Assembly (NCBI GenBank): GCA_963575745.1
Contig: CAUYUJ010018638.1
Span: 32,501-96,500, forward strand
Direction of reading: 5' to 3'
Source: Prorocentrum cordatum
Taxonomy: Eukaryota > Sar > Dinophyceae > Prorocentrales > Prorocentraceae
DNA: 64,000 bases
Shown here: positions 1-10,899 of the stretch, piece by piece
Layout: each line of letters opens with the position of its first letter
How positions within the stretch are numbered: the stretch's first letter is position 1
Made by a program: the position numbers and the translations under genes
Notes under the pieces: generated by a model
What the model was told of the DNA's origin: nothing
The model's database searches: none
What the model saw: the letters and a program-made list of their open reading frames with translations, nothing else

Positions 1-48
1 GGCAGCGGAGGCCTGTGTGCTCTCCTCGCCTCTGCGGTCGACGATCTT
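1..48. other. Unresolved left edge
   Basis: Nothing can be assigned. The minus strand is open here, but the segment is too short to judge as an exon. Confidence 0.3.
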
Positions 49-282
49 CTGACCCGGGTCAATCCAGACCCGGGTCAGCAGGAAACTAAAAACTGCAATG
101 CAGGAACAAAAAACTGCAACGCAGGTCTTCGCAGGTCTTCGCAAACCCGGGTCAGCCAGTAGGCGCGGCCGCCTCGCGGCCACGAGCGGCTCGCTAACCC
201 GGGTCAGCCAGAGGGGGTCTTCGCAGGATCCTGCAGGATCCGGCGCTCTGGCTAACCCCCGTCTGGGCCCGTCTGCATTGAC
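49..282. repeat. Dispersed repeat I, copy 1
   Basis: This segment of about 235 bp begins with the palindrome TGACCCGGGTCA. It contains an internal NotI-like palindrome (GCGGCCGC) and paired GGATCCTGCAGGATCC sequence, and ends near GCATTGACC. A second, clearly homologous copy lies at 37554-37770. No coding capacity is seen. Its origin is unknown; it may be a non-autonomous element. Confidence 0.7.
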
Positions 283-500
283 CCCCGTCTCAAGTTTGGA
301 CGCCCGAAATGGGCACGGCAACAATGGGCACAATGCCGAACAGCAAATGTTGCCCCGAACCAGCAGCGGCCGCTGTTGGGCAGGCGGCCTTCTGTCTCAC
401 ATGGACGCAGGCCGCGGCGGCGTGGACAGCGAGTCCTGTTCAAAGTGAACAAAACCCGCTGTCGGGCACTGTACCCATTCTTTCCGTGCCCATCTTGGGC
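283..500. other. No gene seen
   Basis: Mixed GC-rich sequence with short inverted fragments around GGGCACGGCAACAATGGGCAC. Nothing is supported as a gene. Confidence 0.4.
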
Positions 501-724
501 GCCCGAGTTATCCGGGGTAACTCGGGTCCGGGGTAACTCGGGTTTGGATTCCCGAAAAAGGAACCCGAGTTAGCCCTGACCCGAGTAACCCCTGATGATA
601 TGGGGCTCTGGACGCCCGAGTTATCCGGGGCAACTCGGCTCCGGGGTAACTCGGGTTTGGACTCCCGAAAAACGAACCCGAGTTAGCCCTGACCCGAGCT
701 ACCCCTGATGATTCGGGGCTCTGA
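501..724. repeat. Family H tandem pair (113-bp unit)
   Basis: Two head-to-tail units of 113 bp begin GCCCGAGTTATCCGGGG. Each unit is an inverted repeat: two GGGGTAACTCGGG blocks on the left face two CCCGAGTTA-type blocks on the right, so a unit can fold into a hairpin. Further units lie at about 24078-24371 and 45124-45239. Confidence 0.85.
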
Positions 725-742
725 CCATCTCGTTCGTGCAGA

Positions 743-969
743 TCAAGGCTCCCGATGCTCGGGTCGGGCGAAAGGGGGGGGATAGCAAAGGGGGGGGTTG
801 AAAATCAGCTCGCGTAGCTGATTTTCCCGGCGCCTCCCGGCGCCGGAGGCGGCTATGTATCGAGGACTGGGCCCCTCGGTGAGGCCGAAACCAGCTGCAT
901 GCAGCAGATTTCGTACCCCCCCTTTCCCAATCCCCCCCTTTCGTCCGGCCCGATCAAGGCTCCCGATGC
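743..969. mobile_element. MITE family A, copy 1 with 16-bp flanking repeat
   Basis: The element at 759-953 (195 bp) begins TCGGGTCGGGCGAAAG and ends CTTTCGTCCGGCCCGA, forming terminal inverted repeats. Internal palindromes include CAGCT..TAGCTG, CCGGCGCC and AGCTGCATGCAGC. TCAAGGCTCCCGATGC is repeated exactly on both sides (743-758 and 954-969). There is no open reading frame of interest. Four more copies occur in the window. Confidence 0.9.
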
Positions 970-1168
970 GGGGGCCGAGGTGCCCCGGGGGCCCGGCGGC
1001 TCGAGGCCCTCCCCCGGGGGCTCCGGGCCTCCCGAGGCCGGCCACGGCGGGGCGCTCGCGCCGCGCGGGGCGCGGGGCGCGGCCGCTCCCCCCACGGCGA
1101 GAAGCAGGGAAGCCGCCCCCCACAGGAACTGAGCAGTTCCTCCGGCTGGAGGGCTCAGGGTAGAATCC
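970..1168. other. GC-rich spacer, no gene
   Basis: Very GC-rich sequence whose open frames run in several phases at once. This is a composition effect. Confidence 0.4.
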
Positions 1169-1336
1169 ATACGTTGCCAGCCTGGAACATATCTCTATCC
1201 CCATGCTGGGCACCTCCTCATCACGATGCCAGTCTTAGGGATTTCCTTATTTTTTGGGGGCGGATCCCTAAGATTGTCATCGCCTTTTGGCGCGTCAATC
1301 TTAGGGATAGGGATACGTTCGAGGCTGGTAAATATG
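1169..1336. mobile_element. MITE family B, copy 1
   Basis: The element at 1174-1331 (158 bp) has imperfect terminal inverted repeats of about 28 bp, starting TTGCCAGCCTGGAAC and ending GAGGCTGGTAA. It is flanked by ATACG/ATATG, a 5-bp target duplication with one mismatch. The core holds CTTAGGGAT and its inverse ATCCCTAAG. The second copy, at 57736-58022, carries a triplet expansion. Confidence 0.88.
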
Positions 1337-2740
1337 GGCGTTTGCACCTCGACAATCCATCCGTCTTGCCATTCCGCTCTTGCAGATTCAGGCCTAGAAG
1401 ATCGATCGAAACGGCATTTCAGCTTCCACCCTTTGCCCTCCGCCCAGAGAAAATGCTCGGAAGAAGGACCCCGGCCAGCGAAGACGCGCAGCGGCAAAAC
1501 CGCGCTCGTGGAAGGGCTCGAGCAGGGCAGGGCCGTGCAGCCAACGCCCGGAGCCGCTCCGTGAAGGCCAGTGGTCGGGGTCGAGGTGTTTCTGCTTTTT
1601 CCTCCCTGGACCGCACGCCCCCGTCCCCTCCCAGGGGGGGGAGGACGGGCGAGGGAGGCACGAAGCTGGCCCCCAGACGGCCCGAGCAGCTTTCGAGGCG
1701 GCCCCCGGTGTTCCCCCGAGTGGTTCCCCAGAGGTCCCTCGGAGGCTCCCAGGAGGCCACTCAGAAGCCTTCTCAGTTGCCGAGCACTGCTAGTCAAACT
1801 TGTGTTCCCCCTCGACTTTCCAGGCTCCGCCCTGAGGGTGGCCCCCTGATGGCCCCCACTGGCCCAAAGAGGGGTCCAAAAGGACTCCCCAAGCCTGCAA
1901 GAGCCTAAAGAGGGTTCGTACGACCTGCAAAAAGGGCCCCCCCTCCCACACACACACGCACAGCTCCAAGGTGGCTGCCATGTGGCGGCGGGATGCGTCA
2001 GGGTGGCGCCAGAATGGCCCCAACTGGTCGGCGGAACGCTGCCGCTGGCCCAGAATCGACGGCGCACGCCGCACGAGAATTCAGAAACTCTCTTTCTCGC
2101 TTAGTCTGCGCGAGCTCGATCCCGAACAGTAGCTCGATCTTGTACCCCAGCAGACGCGACAGCGCCCAGGCTCGAGCCCAAGCTCTCGCTTCGCTGCTCT
2201 GGCAGTACATCGTGCTCCCAGTTCTGTGGCGCACAACCCTCCTGCTCAAGACTGTGGCATTCGCCCCTACAACGGCCCCACCCAATTCTGGTGCCGATGT
2301 GCTCCCAAGTCGTCGCTTTCCGTTTTGCACGAAAGCTCCGCCTACTCGAAACTGTCGCCACTGGCGCTCCTTCCAGAACCCTCAGCCCCCCGCCTCCCTC
2401 GGAAATCACGTTCCACGTCCTGGGCCAAAGCCCTTGGAAACCATCGGGGCGATCGATGTTGGACACACACACACACATGTTTGAGCCCAGCATGTTGCAT
2501 GATCGTTGTCGCGACGATTCCACAACACGGGCTAAACATATGACTGAACATACATTTGGCCAGCCACTGAGTTCGTGGGAGCGGGGGTCTGGCATGGCGA
2601 CCAGTTGACTTCGCGCTCCCTGCAGACTTGCCCAGACAAGACCCGTGCTGGACGGCGGCACAGGTCCAGCAACGACCTCGGCGGAACACAACAGGTGGAG
2701 CAACAGACATTGAAGGCGCGCACAGGGCGGCAAGGCGAGC
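1337..2740. other. No recognisable gene
   Basis: GC-rich sequence with a CCCCAGAGG/CCCAGGAGG-type degenerate stretch at about 1680-1770 and short CA runs near 1946 and 2462. Overlapping open frames on both strands show no recognisable domain. Confidence 0.4.
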
Positions 2741-3087
2741 AGAGTTCTCTCAGAAGGCAGGGGGCCTCTCAGACAGGGCCAATCCCTTTTTTATTGTAAA
2801 GCCTCTCGAAGCGCCTCTCAGAAGGCGGGGCGGCGTCCCAGAGGCAAATGTATCACTTGAAGGCGCGACCTCGCGCCCTGCACCCTTCTTCGACCCACGC
2901 CAACTCGAGATCAACCAACATCGGATCGGGGAATCGGATCGGGTCGGAACGCACGTCGGATCGGGCCGCATCGGCACAGGAGTCGGAGTCAAACCGGGTC
3001 GGCTGCGGCAGGATGCACGGCAACGCCAAGGCATGCCGGAACCGAGTCGGAGCGGACGAGCCGGACTCGACGTCGAATCGGACCGCT

Positions 3088-3192
3088 CGGAGGAGGAGGA
3101 GGAGGGAGGAGGAGGGAGGAGGGAGGAGGAGGAGGAGGAGGAGGAGGAGGGGGGGGAGGAGGAGGGGGGAGGAGGAGGAGGAGGACGAAGTG
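3088..3192. repeat. (GGA)n tract
   Basis: GGA triplet run with a few interruptions. It is followed 200 bp later by a TCC run (3385-3545) and so forms an inverted pair. Confidence 0.95.
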
Positions 3193-3384
3193 GACCCTGC
3201 CAACTTCACCACTCTCACAGGGGGATGGCACGTGCCCGCCTGCCGCGGGCCCCCGCGCCCGTCGCGCGGCGCGGCGGGCCTCTCGATCTCCTCGTGCGCG
3301 GTGGTCCGCACCTGCTGCACCGCGCCCCCCCTCCGCTCCCGGGCGGCTGGCGACACGGGCGCTGGAAGCTCGCGCTGCCTCGCC

Positions 3385-3545
3385 CCCCTCTCCCCTCCCC
3401 TCTCGCCCTCCTCCTCTTCCTCCTCCTCTTCCTCCTCCTCCTCCTCCTCTCTCCTCCTCCTCCTCCTCCTCCCTCCTCCTCCCTCCTGCCCCTCCCCTTC
3501 TCCTCCTCCTCCTCCTCGTCCCCCTCCTCCTCCTCGCCCTCCCCA
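3385..3545. repeat. (TCC)n tract
   Basis: TCC/CTC run, the inverted partner of the GGA run at 3088-3192. The roughly 190 bp between them show no recognised protein. Confidence 0.95.
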
Positions 3546-3595
3546 TCTCACGCTCCTCCATTCCGTCTTCCACTCCTCCCCCGGCTCCCTCCACA

Positions 3596-3800
3596 CCTCT
3601 CGGGGCCTCCTAGATGAGGTCGGAGTCGAAGGGGGGTCGGAGGACGGTACCGCATCGCCGATGCATCGGTGACGTCGGCGATGCATCGGCGACGTCGGCG
3701 TGGCGAAGCTCGGGCTCTACATCGAGCCGCATCGCCGATGCACCGCCGATGCGGCGCGACCGTCTGGCCACATAGGCTCCGATCCCATCGGGGCTGCCTA
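3596..3800. repeat. Family O, copy 1
   Basis: A dispersed element of about 200 bp. It opens near GGCCTCCTAGATGAGGTCGG and closes with an inverse, GATCCCATCGGGGCTGCC. The inside is a cluster of GCATCGCCGATGC palindromes and GACGTCGGCG blocks. Other copies lie at 39140-39345 and 58478-58695. Confidence 0.8.
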
Positions 3801-5130
3801 AACTCGCGCTCCTCCATTCCGCCTTCCACTTCTCCCTCCGCATTTCCATCCGATATCCGCCCATCCGGGGATCATTCCTCCCTCACCCACTAGGGGGTCA
3901 GGGAGGCGCAAGGGGGAATCAAAGTGATGCTCGGCAACGACCGAGACATTACATCATACGTTAAAATTGGGAACGGGATATATCCTGGGCGTTACGCAAC
4001 ACCAAACGATCAATTTCCGATGCGTGTTCCGCATTGATAAGGAGGGCTCGTTTGCGGTGAAGGTCAAGTGTCGCCACGCGTCTTCACCACAACGTCGGTC
4101 TGTGTAAGATGTTGCCCGCCAGCAACAGGCCTGTGCAGCGCGCTGAAGGAGATGCAAGCGCCACGAAACGCCCGAACGCCTCCAGTCCCAGGCCAATCAC
4201 TGATGGCCACAGGGAAGGCGCAACTAAAAGAATGGTGGGCTTCTGGAACAAAGATGGCCATGAAACGGAGACACACCCCAAGCAGCCCAAACCAATCAGC
4301 ACTCTGTAGACACACATTGTTTAAACACTAAGCATGTGGAGAACCTTTTTCATCGGAGGCCATGTGCCGCGACGAATCTTCGTCGCGGCACTGGTCTGTA
4401 TAATCGACTGCCCGTCAGCAGAAGGCCTCTACAACGTACTAGAAATAGATGCAAGCACAACGAGGCGCCCCAACTGCCTACAGTTCGAACCACCATCTCA
4501 GCATCGCAATCTGGCCCAATGCCAAAATAGCTTGAGAAATGAGCGTTGATATCATATGTGGAGCAGGCAGAGACGGCGCAGAGTCATCTGGACAAGGCTT
4601 GTCAGAATTGCTGCAACAGCTGCCCGCTGCATCTTCATGAATGAGCTCAGTACCAGGTCGACGGACAACACCACGCAATCTCCGGCCGCGGCATTGCGCA
4701 GAGAGATGGACTGGCAAACTTGCATTGAGAATGTTGGCGCGCTATTATCACAGACCGCCCCAACCGGAAGCCGATGACCACGGTGCTGACGGGCGCGCTG
4801 GACGTGCGCAAAGTCGGCGCCCAACGCAAAACTGCAGCGTGGGTCCTCTAGCACGCACGGCGCATGTTGTCGCTGACGCGCATCAAAGACAACCGATCGG
4901 ACGGCTCGCAAAGGTCACTTCTTGTGCGTCTTTACTTCTTAGGCGTCTTCCTCGGACAACTAGGGTGGACCTGAACAGCATCTCTTACTCTGCGCAGGCA
5001 ATGACGAGCATCTCTGTCGAGAGGAAAAGACGCATGAACGGGCGATCCATGCCACTTTCGCAGGCCCGAGGTGCAATCGTCTGATGAGCATCTGTTCCAA
5101 GATATGGCACGCTGTCACTTGATGCCAACT
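3801..5130. other. Low-repeat stretch with two diverged repeats of about 300 bp
   Basis: Composition is more balanced here. The segment at about 4070-4200 resembles 4376-4530. Read on the plus strand, both give a similar short protein string (CCPPATGLCSALKEM against DCPSAEGLYNVLEID), which suggests a decayed tandem duplication. No known domain is recognised, and frames are interrupted. Confidence 0.35.
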
Positions 5131-5307
5131 TCTACTGACTACCTACCAGACCACCCCAACCCAACCCGAAGACCCGAATTTCGGGGTGGGGGGGGTATGG
5201 GCTCCATACGTGCTTTTTCGATGTTCCCCGACACCCCCCCACTGGAAATGGAGGGCAAATTGGAGCCTTCGGGTTGGGTTGGGGTGGTTTGGTGGGTGGT
5301 GATCTAC
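5131..5307. mobile_element. MITE family M, copy 1
   Basis: The element at 5136-5302 begins TGACTACCTACCAGACCACC and ends GGTTTGGTGGGTGGTGA, so the ends are inverted repeats; the match continues inward through CCCAACCCGAAG/CTTCGGGTTGGG. It is flanked by exact 5-bp duplications TCTAC (5131-5135 and 5303-5307). The copy at 46582-46757 has a different 5-bp duplication. Confidence 0.93.
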
Positions 5308-5507
5308 GAGACTAGAGCGCCACACGGCTACGGCCTGAGAGAAACCACCAGAGCCCCCATTCCCGGAGTATCGCGATGCGCCCTGCGCGCCGTTTGCCCT
5401 AGCTCGCACCTTACCCGTGGCGCTGGCGGCCTGGGCGCCACCCTGACGCGGTCCGCGCGCGACCCTACTGCCCGAAGTAGGAGAACGAAAAGGGAATCAA
5501 TACAATC

Positions 5508-5545
5508 TCTCGAAGGTCCGCGCGGATTTCTTGGATCGTGTCGGC
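5508..5545. repeat. Family D fragment
   Basis: GGTCCGCGCGGATTTCTTGG matches one terminal arm of family D. The rest of the element is absent. Confidence 0.55.
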
Positions 5546-5594
5546 ATGGCGGGCCGTCCGTTTCGCCTCGAGCTTCCTCACCATTTCTGATCAG

Positions 5595-6335
5595 CAGCTT
5601 CACGGGCGGAGGACGGGCCATTTTCCAAGATGCTCTCCTCAGCGCCGCACGCGATCGTCTTCAAAGTCTGCATCAACGTCATAGATGCAGGACGGGCCGT
5701 TTTCACGAGGTGGCCCTCGCCACAGCGCCGCACACGTTCGTCTTCGACAGGTTTCCAGCGGCTTCACGGGCGCAGGGCGGGCCGCCTTCAGGATGTGGCT
5801 CTCGCCGCAACGCCGCGCACGTTCGTCTCAGAGCTTCTGGAGGAGGAGGAGGAGGGGGAGGAGGAGTGGGAGGAGGAGGAGGAGGAGGAGGAGGAGGAGG
5901 AGGAGGAGGAGGAGGAGGAGGAGGAGGAGAGGAGGAGGAGGAGGAGGAGGAGAGGAGGAGGAGGAGGAGGAGGAGGAGGGGGGGAGGAGGAGGAGGAGGA
6001 GGGGAGGAGGAGGAGGAGGAGGAGGAGGAGGAGGAGGAGGAGGAGGAGGAGGAGGAGGAGGAGGGAGGGAGGAGGGGGAGGAGGAGGAGGGGGCAACCTC
6101 GCGGAGCGAGGGCGGGCCGCCTCCAAAAACTGCGGCTCCCGCCCTGGCGCCGCACGCACTCGTCTCACCACACCTTTGCAACACAGCCTCAAGTGACGGA
6201 GGGCGGGCCGTCCTCGAGCTGCGGGCGCGGCTCGTGCCGCCGCCCCGCGCACGCGGTCGTCTGCTTGGGGGCAGCTCCGCGTATGGAGGGCGGGCACGTC
6301 TCGAGACGGCGGCTCTCGCCTCAGCGCCGCGCGCC
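5595..6335. repeat. Minisatellite (about 85 bp) split by a (GGA)n tract
   Basis: Diverged units contain GGCGGGCCG, GGCTCTCGCC, CAGCGCCGC and a TCGTCT end. They recur at about 5610, 5690 and 5775, and again at about 6110, 6200 and 6290. A GGA run of about 255 bp (5838-6095) sits between the two halves. No gene is supported. Confidence 0.7.
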
Positions 6336-6502
6336 TCCCTCCCTCCTCCTCCTCCTCCATCTCCTCCTCCTCCTCCTCCCCCCTCCTCCCTCCCTCCTCC
6401 CCTCCTCCTGCTCCTCCCTCCTCCTCCTCCTCTTCCCTCCTCCTCATCCCTCCTCCTCCTCCCTCCTCCTCCTCCTCCTCCTCCTCCCTCCTCCTTCCGC
6501 TT
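6336..6502. repeat. (TCC)n tract
   Basis: TCC run inverted relative to the GGA run at 5838-6095, about 240 bp away. Confidence 0.95.
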
Positions 6503-7065
6503 TCCAGGATCCGCATGCTAGAAATCCCAGGAACGGTGTGGTGGCACGGTTTGGACTGTCAGGGCGCAGCAATCAGGTCTCGTGGGGCCCTACGGAAGAA
6601 GGGAACTTTGACGGAGGGATTCTTGCAACATCGTTGATACGTCTTCGGCTTGCACTGGTCTTCCCTCCTCCTCGCCCAACAACTTCTCACCCTCCCGGTC
6701 CTCGGCCACCTCCACTTCCTCCTGCTCCTCGTTTCGTTTTCCGCCCTTGGAGCCCAGCCTCCTCGGGTCGCGTAGCCCGCCCGACTGCCGGATGCGCGTG
6801 AGTGCACATATGTAGCACCACTGTGGGGGTGGGAGGCTCTGGAGAGATGCAAACGAAGGTGAGGATCCGTGCTACCAGCTCTTGCACTGAGTGCCGCCTT
6901 CGGCCACGGGTAGCTTGAGAGCTGACCGAGCTGTTCTACATTGAGGGGCCGGAGGCTCGACGCCTGCCCACGACAGACTAAATCATCGTTGGCGGCGCGC
7001 ACAGTGGGGGTAGGGGGACTGGGGGAGGATTACCACAAGGAGTCTGCTTCTCAGAAGGCACAAGC
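6503..7065. other. No gene seen
   Basis: Mixed sequence between a TCC run and a tetranucleotide block. No family or domain is recognised. Confidence 0.4.
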
Positions 7066-7507
7066 CTTATATGTGTATACGTATGTATGTATGTATGTAT
7101 GTATGTATGTATGCATGTATGCATGTATGCATGTATGCATGTATGCATGTATGCATGTATGCATGTATGCATGCATGCATGTATGTATGTATGTATGTAT
7201 GTATGTATGTATGTATGTATGTATGTATGTATGTATGTATGTATGTATGTATGTATGTATGTGTGTATGTAAGTTTGTAAGTATGTGTATGCATGTATGC
7301 ATGTATGCATGTATGCATGTATGCATGTATGCATGTATGTATGTATGTATGTATGTATGTATATGTATGTATGTATGTATATGTGTGTACATATACATAC
7401 ATATATGTGTATGTGTGTATGTATGTATGCATGTATGTATACATGCATGCATACATGCATGCATGCATGTTTGTTTGTAGGTATACACTCCTACACGTAC
7501 ATGTATA

Positions 7508-7549
<42 letters not shown>

Positions 7550-7613
7550 GATGTATGTGTGTATGCATGTATGTATGTATCTATATACATATAAAGAGAG
7601 AGAGAGAGAGAGG
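7066..7613. repeat. ATGT/ATGC tetranucleotide block
   Basis: About 540 bp of GTAT and GCAT tetramers with local switches between ATGT and ATGC phases. It changes to (TA)n near 7505-7545 and ends in an AG run at 7592-7612. Predicted proteins of alternating Met-Tyr-Val-Cys-type residues are an artefact of the repeat. Confidence 0.97.
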
Positions 7614-7964
7614 AAAGGCCTGCGCCGTCTGAAGCAGGAATGATCCTAAAAAACTTCCCTCCTGACACCTTTCCGCGTGGCCGACCCCGGGCCAAGGCGA
7701 CGAGGCGGACGGAAGCGAAAGCGGCGAACGAAGAGCACACACACACACCCATACCAGTGGGGGGGGGATGGGAGGGGGCCGTGGGCGTGTGCTGTGGGAG
7801 GGGGTGTTCCTCCCGTCGCAGAGGAAGCGTCCCCCGAGGTCCGGGAATCTGCACCCATCGCCACAGCCGGTCCCCCTCCCTCCGATGCCTCCGTGGGTAG
7901 GGGTACGAGAGGGCGGGGATCGACCACCGCTCCTGCGCGCCTCCCCCATCCCCCATCCCCCATG

Positions 7965-8127
7965 CAGGGAAACTGGGACACACAAGTAAATAGACACAAA
8001 TCACCAGATTCTCTACATTTTCCAATATTTTCTGGGTTTGTGTCTCCCCCCCACACTTCCCATATTTTCCCATCTTTTCTGGGGAATCGACGACTAATTG
8101 TGTCTGTGTTTTTGTCCCCTCCTGACC
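7965..8127. mobile_element. MITE family C, copy 1
   Basis: A copy of about 160 bp. It contains ACTGGGACACACAAGTAAAT, two CATATTTTCC-type blocks around a C-run, then ATTGTGTCTGTGTTTTTG and CCCCTCCTGA. The left end is less well preserved than in copies 2 and 5, so the target duplication is not clear. Confidence 0.85.
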
Positions 8128-8238
8128 CCAGAAAGGCGAAGCCAAGACAAGGGCCACGTCGGAGCGAGATGCACCGGAATGCATCGGGCACGCAGGCTCC
8201 TCTCGGGGCGGACAAGCTTTGAGGACAGCCAAGGACTT

Positions 8239-8350
8239 GACATCGCTCGGACGTCCATTCCTCGTACATGTTTCGGTTTCGTGCGTGCTTGTTTGGCAAG
8301 ATGATCCAGGATAGTTACTCCTCGACGGTCCTCGCCGAAAAATGCAGGAG
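8239..8350. mobile_element. MITE family F, copy 1, right end lost
   Basis: The left end has CATCGCTCGGACGTCCATTC and the body has TTTCGGTTTCGTGCGTGCTT and GGTCCTCGCCG. The right inverted repeat (ACGTCCGAGCGATG in other copies) is missing. Confidence 0.8.
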
Positions 8351-8544
8351 GAAGGGGTACCGAATCAGTTACGAGCAAGCTGGTCCAGCACACGACCGTG
8401 GAGCGGGAGCTGTGCAAAAGTGGCATCCACTTTTGGGGCACGATTTTTGCACACCAGCCCTGCACGCAAGCTGGTCCGACACAACGGAGTGCGCGCACAA
8501 TGGCGCGGTGGCCATACATGGGACCCCGACTGGCGTCGGCGGCG

Positions 8545-8605
8545 CTGCTAGGGGGTCCAGCACCGATCCAAGAAATCCGCGCTGACCTCCAAACAATTTA
8601 CGCGG
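8545..8605. repeat. Family D right-end fragment
   Basis: GGTCCAGCACCGATCCAAGA followed by AATCCGCGCTGACCTCC matches the right arm of family D. The left arm is absent. Confidence 0.6.
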
Positions 8606-8759
8606 GTCGCCGGCGGAGTTCAACGTGGAACGCCACCGGCGGGGCCGCCGCCGGTCGACACGACGCGTATCTACCGTACCTGGGCCTGCGTGACCCCGGA
8701 AGAGCAGTGCTCCCCCCTGGGGGAGGAGGACTGCCCCCGCCCGCCTGCTGGACGTGCTC

Positions 8760-8950
8760 GACGAGGAGGAGGAGGAGGAGGAGGAGGAGGAGGAGGAGGA
8801 GGAGGAGGTGGAGGAGGAGGAGGAGGAGGAGGGGCAGGAGGGGGATGGTGAGGGAGGAGGAGGAGAGGAGGAGGAGGAGGAGGAGGAGGAGGAGGAGGAG
8901 GAGGAGGAGGAAGAGGTGGAGGTGGAGGAGGAGGAGGAGGAGGAGGAGTG
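8760..8950. repeat. (GGA)n tract
   Basis: About 190 bp of GGA triplets. A TCC run follows at 9300-9405 in inverted orientation. Confidence 0.95.
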
Positions 8951-9299
8951 CCTCCCAAAGTCCAAGCGCACCGATCTTCCGAGCTGCGTCCAACCGTGGC
9001 GACGAGGGCCCCCCCGAAGGTCAGATCCGCCACCGTGCTGCGAGGAACGAAGTGGAGTGCCCGCCGGCCCCGTGCAGTCTCAAATCCTCAGGGCTGAGTA
9101 TGATGAGACCTGCACCCCAAATTCTCAATTTTCGGGGATGCTGGCGTGCCTGATGCGGTTCCGCGGCGCTTCCCGCATTGCTCTTTGGAAGCCGCGAGCG
9201 CCCCAAAGCGGGCCAAGCGGTTCCGAGAGGCCTCTGACCTACAACCCAGGCGCGCTACCGAGATCGGCCCCCTCTTCCTCACCCGCCTCCGCCCGCTTC

Positions 9300-9405
9300 C
9301 GCCTCGTCCTCCTCCTCCTCCCCCTCCTCCTCCTCCTCCTCCTACTCCTCCTCCTCCTCCTCCTCCTCCTCCTCCTCCTCCCCCGCCTCCTCCTTCACCT
9401 TCTCC
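9300..9405. repeat. (TCC)n tract
   Basis: CTC/TCC triplets, the inverted partner of the GGA run at 8760-8950. Confidence 0.95.
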
Positions 9406-9461
9406 CTCGCCAGTCGCTCACCCCGCTCCTCCTTGAGCTCTCCTTCGGTTGCGAGCCCAAA

Positions 9462-9656
9462 GGGGAAGTGAGAACGGGCGGGCCTTCTCCGAAGGCTCGG
9501 ACGTCCCCCGGCCTCCTGAGAAGTTTCCTGAGCCTTCCCCGACGGCACAGAAAACTCCTTAGCAGGCGCGAGGGGGCTTCTGAGAAGTCCCGCCACCCTC
9601 TGAGGAGGCTTTCTTCTTCTCACTTTCCCCCTCGCTCGCCGCCGACTCGCTCGGCC
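9462..9656. mobile_element. Family G, copy 1
   Basis: Body of repeated GCCTTCTCMGAAGGC-like palindromes and CTTCTGAGAAGTCCC. The right end CTCGCTCGCCGCC is intact; the left end is degenerate (GCGAGCCCAAAGGGGAAGTG). Related copies lie at 39555, 43872, 58725, 63510 and 63827. Confidence 0.75.
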
Positions 9657-9778
9657 CCCCCCCGCTCGATTATCGCTCCTTGCAGGACGAGGGTCGACTA
9701 AATGTCAGAATCGAATTGCCCGCTGGACTTGCTGTGGATGTCCAAATGGTCACCTTGTTTACCCGCACTGGGAACGCC

Positions 9779-9909
9779 TCACTGACGCAGAGACTTCAAC
9801 TTGAACGTCTTGTCGTCCACCTTGTCGTCGACACCAAAATCTGAAACTTTGCCCACCACTATGGATTTGATCGTCCAGCCAGTGGCGGTGCTTGCCAGTG
9901 CTATTGAAC
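9779..9909 (-). CDS. Candidate terminal exon of an unknown gene
   Basis: This is an unproven candidate. On the minus strand, GCAG/GTTCAATAGC could be a splice acceptor with the AG/G context seen in the cytidylyltransferase gene of this window. It opens a 43-codon frame (including the stop) ending in TGA at 9781-9779. The encoded end includes TGWTIKSIVVGKVSDFG and finishes KLKSLRQ, which looks like ordinary protein, unlike the low-complexity frames nearby. No family is recognised. Homology to a dinoflagellate C-terminus would confirm it; further stops upstream would not refute it, because the preceding exon is unknown. Confidence 0.35.
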
Positions 9910-10124
9910 CTGCGTTCCTGTAGCTGCTGTCCTGGCGGTGCGAAGCGCTGCCGCCCCCCGCTCGACCCTCCCAAGCCTCGCTCGACACCCCCGCCGCCCG
10001 CCCGCTCACAGCCCGCCCCCCCGTCCGCTGCAGGAGGGGCGCGCGGCGCCCTGGCAGCTTCGGCCGGCGCGGGCCGCCGCTTCTCGCCGCCCTGGCGCGG
10101 GCCGCGGGCGGTTCTTGCGGGCGC

Positions 10125-10190
10125 GGACGAGGAGGAGGAGGAGGAGGAGGGGGAGGAGGAGGAGGAGGAGGGAGAGGAGGAGCTCGAGGC
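10125..10190. repeat. Short (GGA)n tract
   Basis: GGA run with interruptions. Confidence 0.9.
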
Positions 10191-10245
10191 TCAGACCGAA
10201 GAGTCGACGACCTCCCCTAGTGCAGCATGTACCGATGCCGCTTCT

Positions 10246-10345
10246 CGTCCTGGAGGGCCCTCGCCGCCACGGCTGGATCCGCCTCGAGATCCTGGTCAGA
10301 GTGCGCTCCAGGAGAGCTTCGGGGATCAGCGAGTTGCGCTATCGG
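10246..10345 (-). repeat. Family E, copy 1
   Basis: Read on the minus strand it carries GCGCACTCTGACCAGGATCT and CGAGGCGGATCCAGCCGTGG. This matches the core of copies at about 13205-13330 and 48296-48443. Its terminal repeats are not clear here. Confidence 0.7.
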
Positions 10346-10899
10346 AACTTTCTTAGCGGATGAGGAGCGGTATACCACCATACTTATCGCCGTCGGGGAC
10401 GCGTACCCCAGGGCGGCTAGAAAGTACATATCCCGACGTGCCACCGCCGGGATGCAATCTGTCCAGCCGCCCTGCGACTGGCGTCCCCGATGGCGGACGC
10501 CGATATGTTTGCCGTTCTTCGTCCGCTGACCCACGCCCTGCGACACCCACGCCCTGCGACACCCACGCGACACATGCGGCGGCGGCGACGACGGCTGCAG
10601 TGGCGGCACTGACAACCTCCCCTCCGCTGGAAGCTCTTTTGGGCGGGGGTCAAGGGGGGTGGCCGAAATGGGGGGGTCCTCAAGAGGCCCTTTAGGTCCC
10701 CGCTTGGGCACCTGCTGGCTCCCAAATGGGCCTTACACGGCCTCTAATTCTCCCTCACAAGACCCCGTTTCTTCCTCCCCGGTGTTGGCCCGAGAAGGCT
10801 AAGCCAACGAGCTAACCTCTGGGTCAAACGCACCCCAGACGGGTCGAGCATCCGTGAAGTGCATCAGCGGAGCGAGATCGCACATTAGAAGTATCCTTC

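Noticed and set aside
7066-7606. Long frames of Met-Tyr-Val-Cys or His-Thr-Tyr-Ile
   Set aside because: They are translations of a tetranucleotide repeat, open on both strands.
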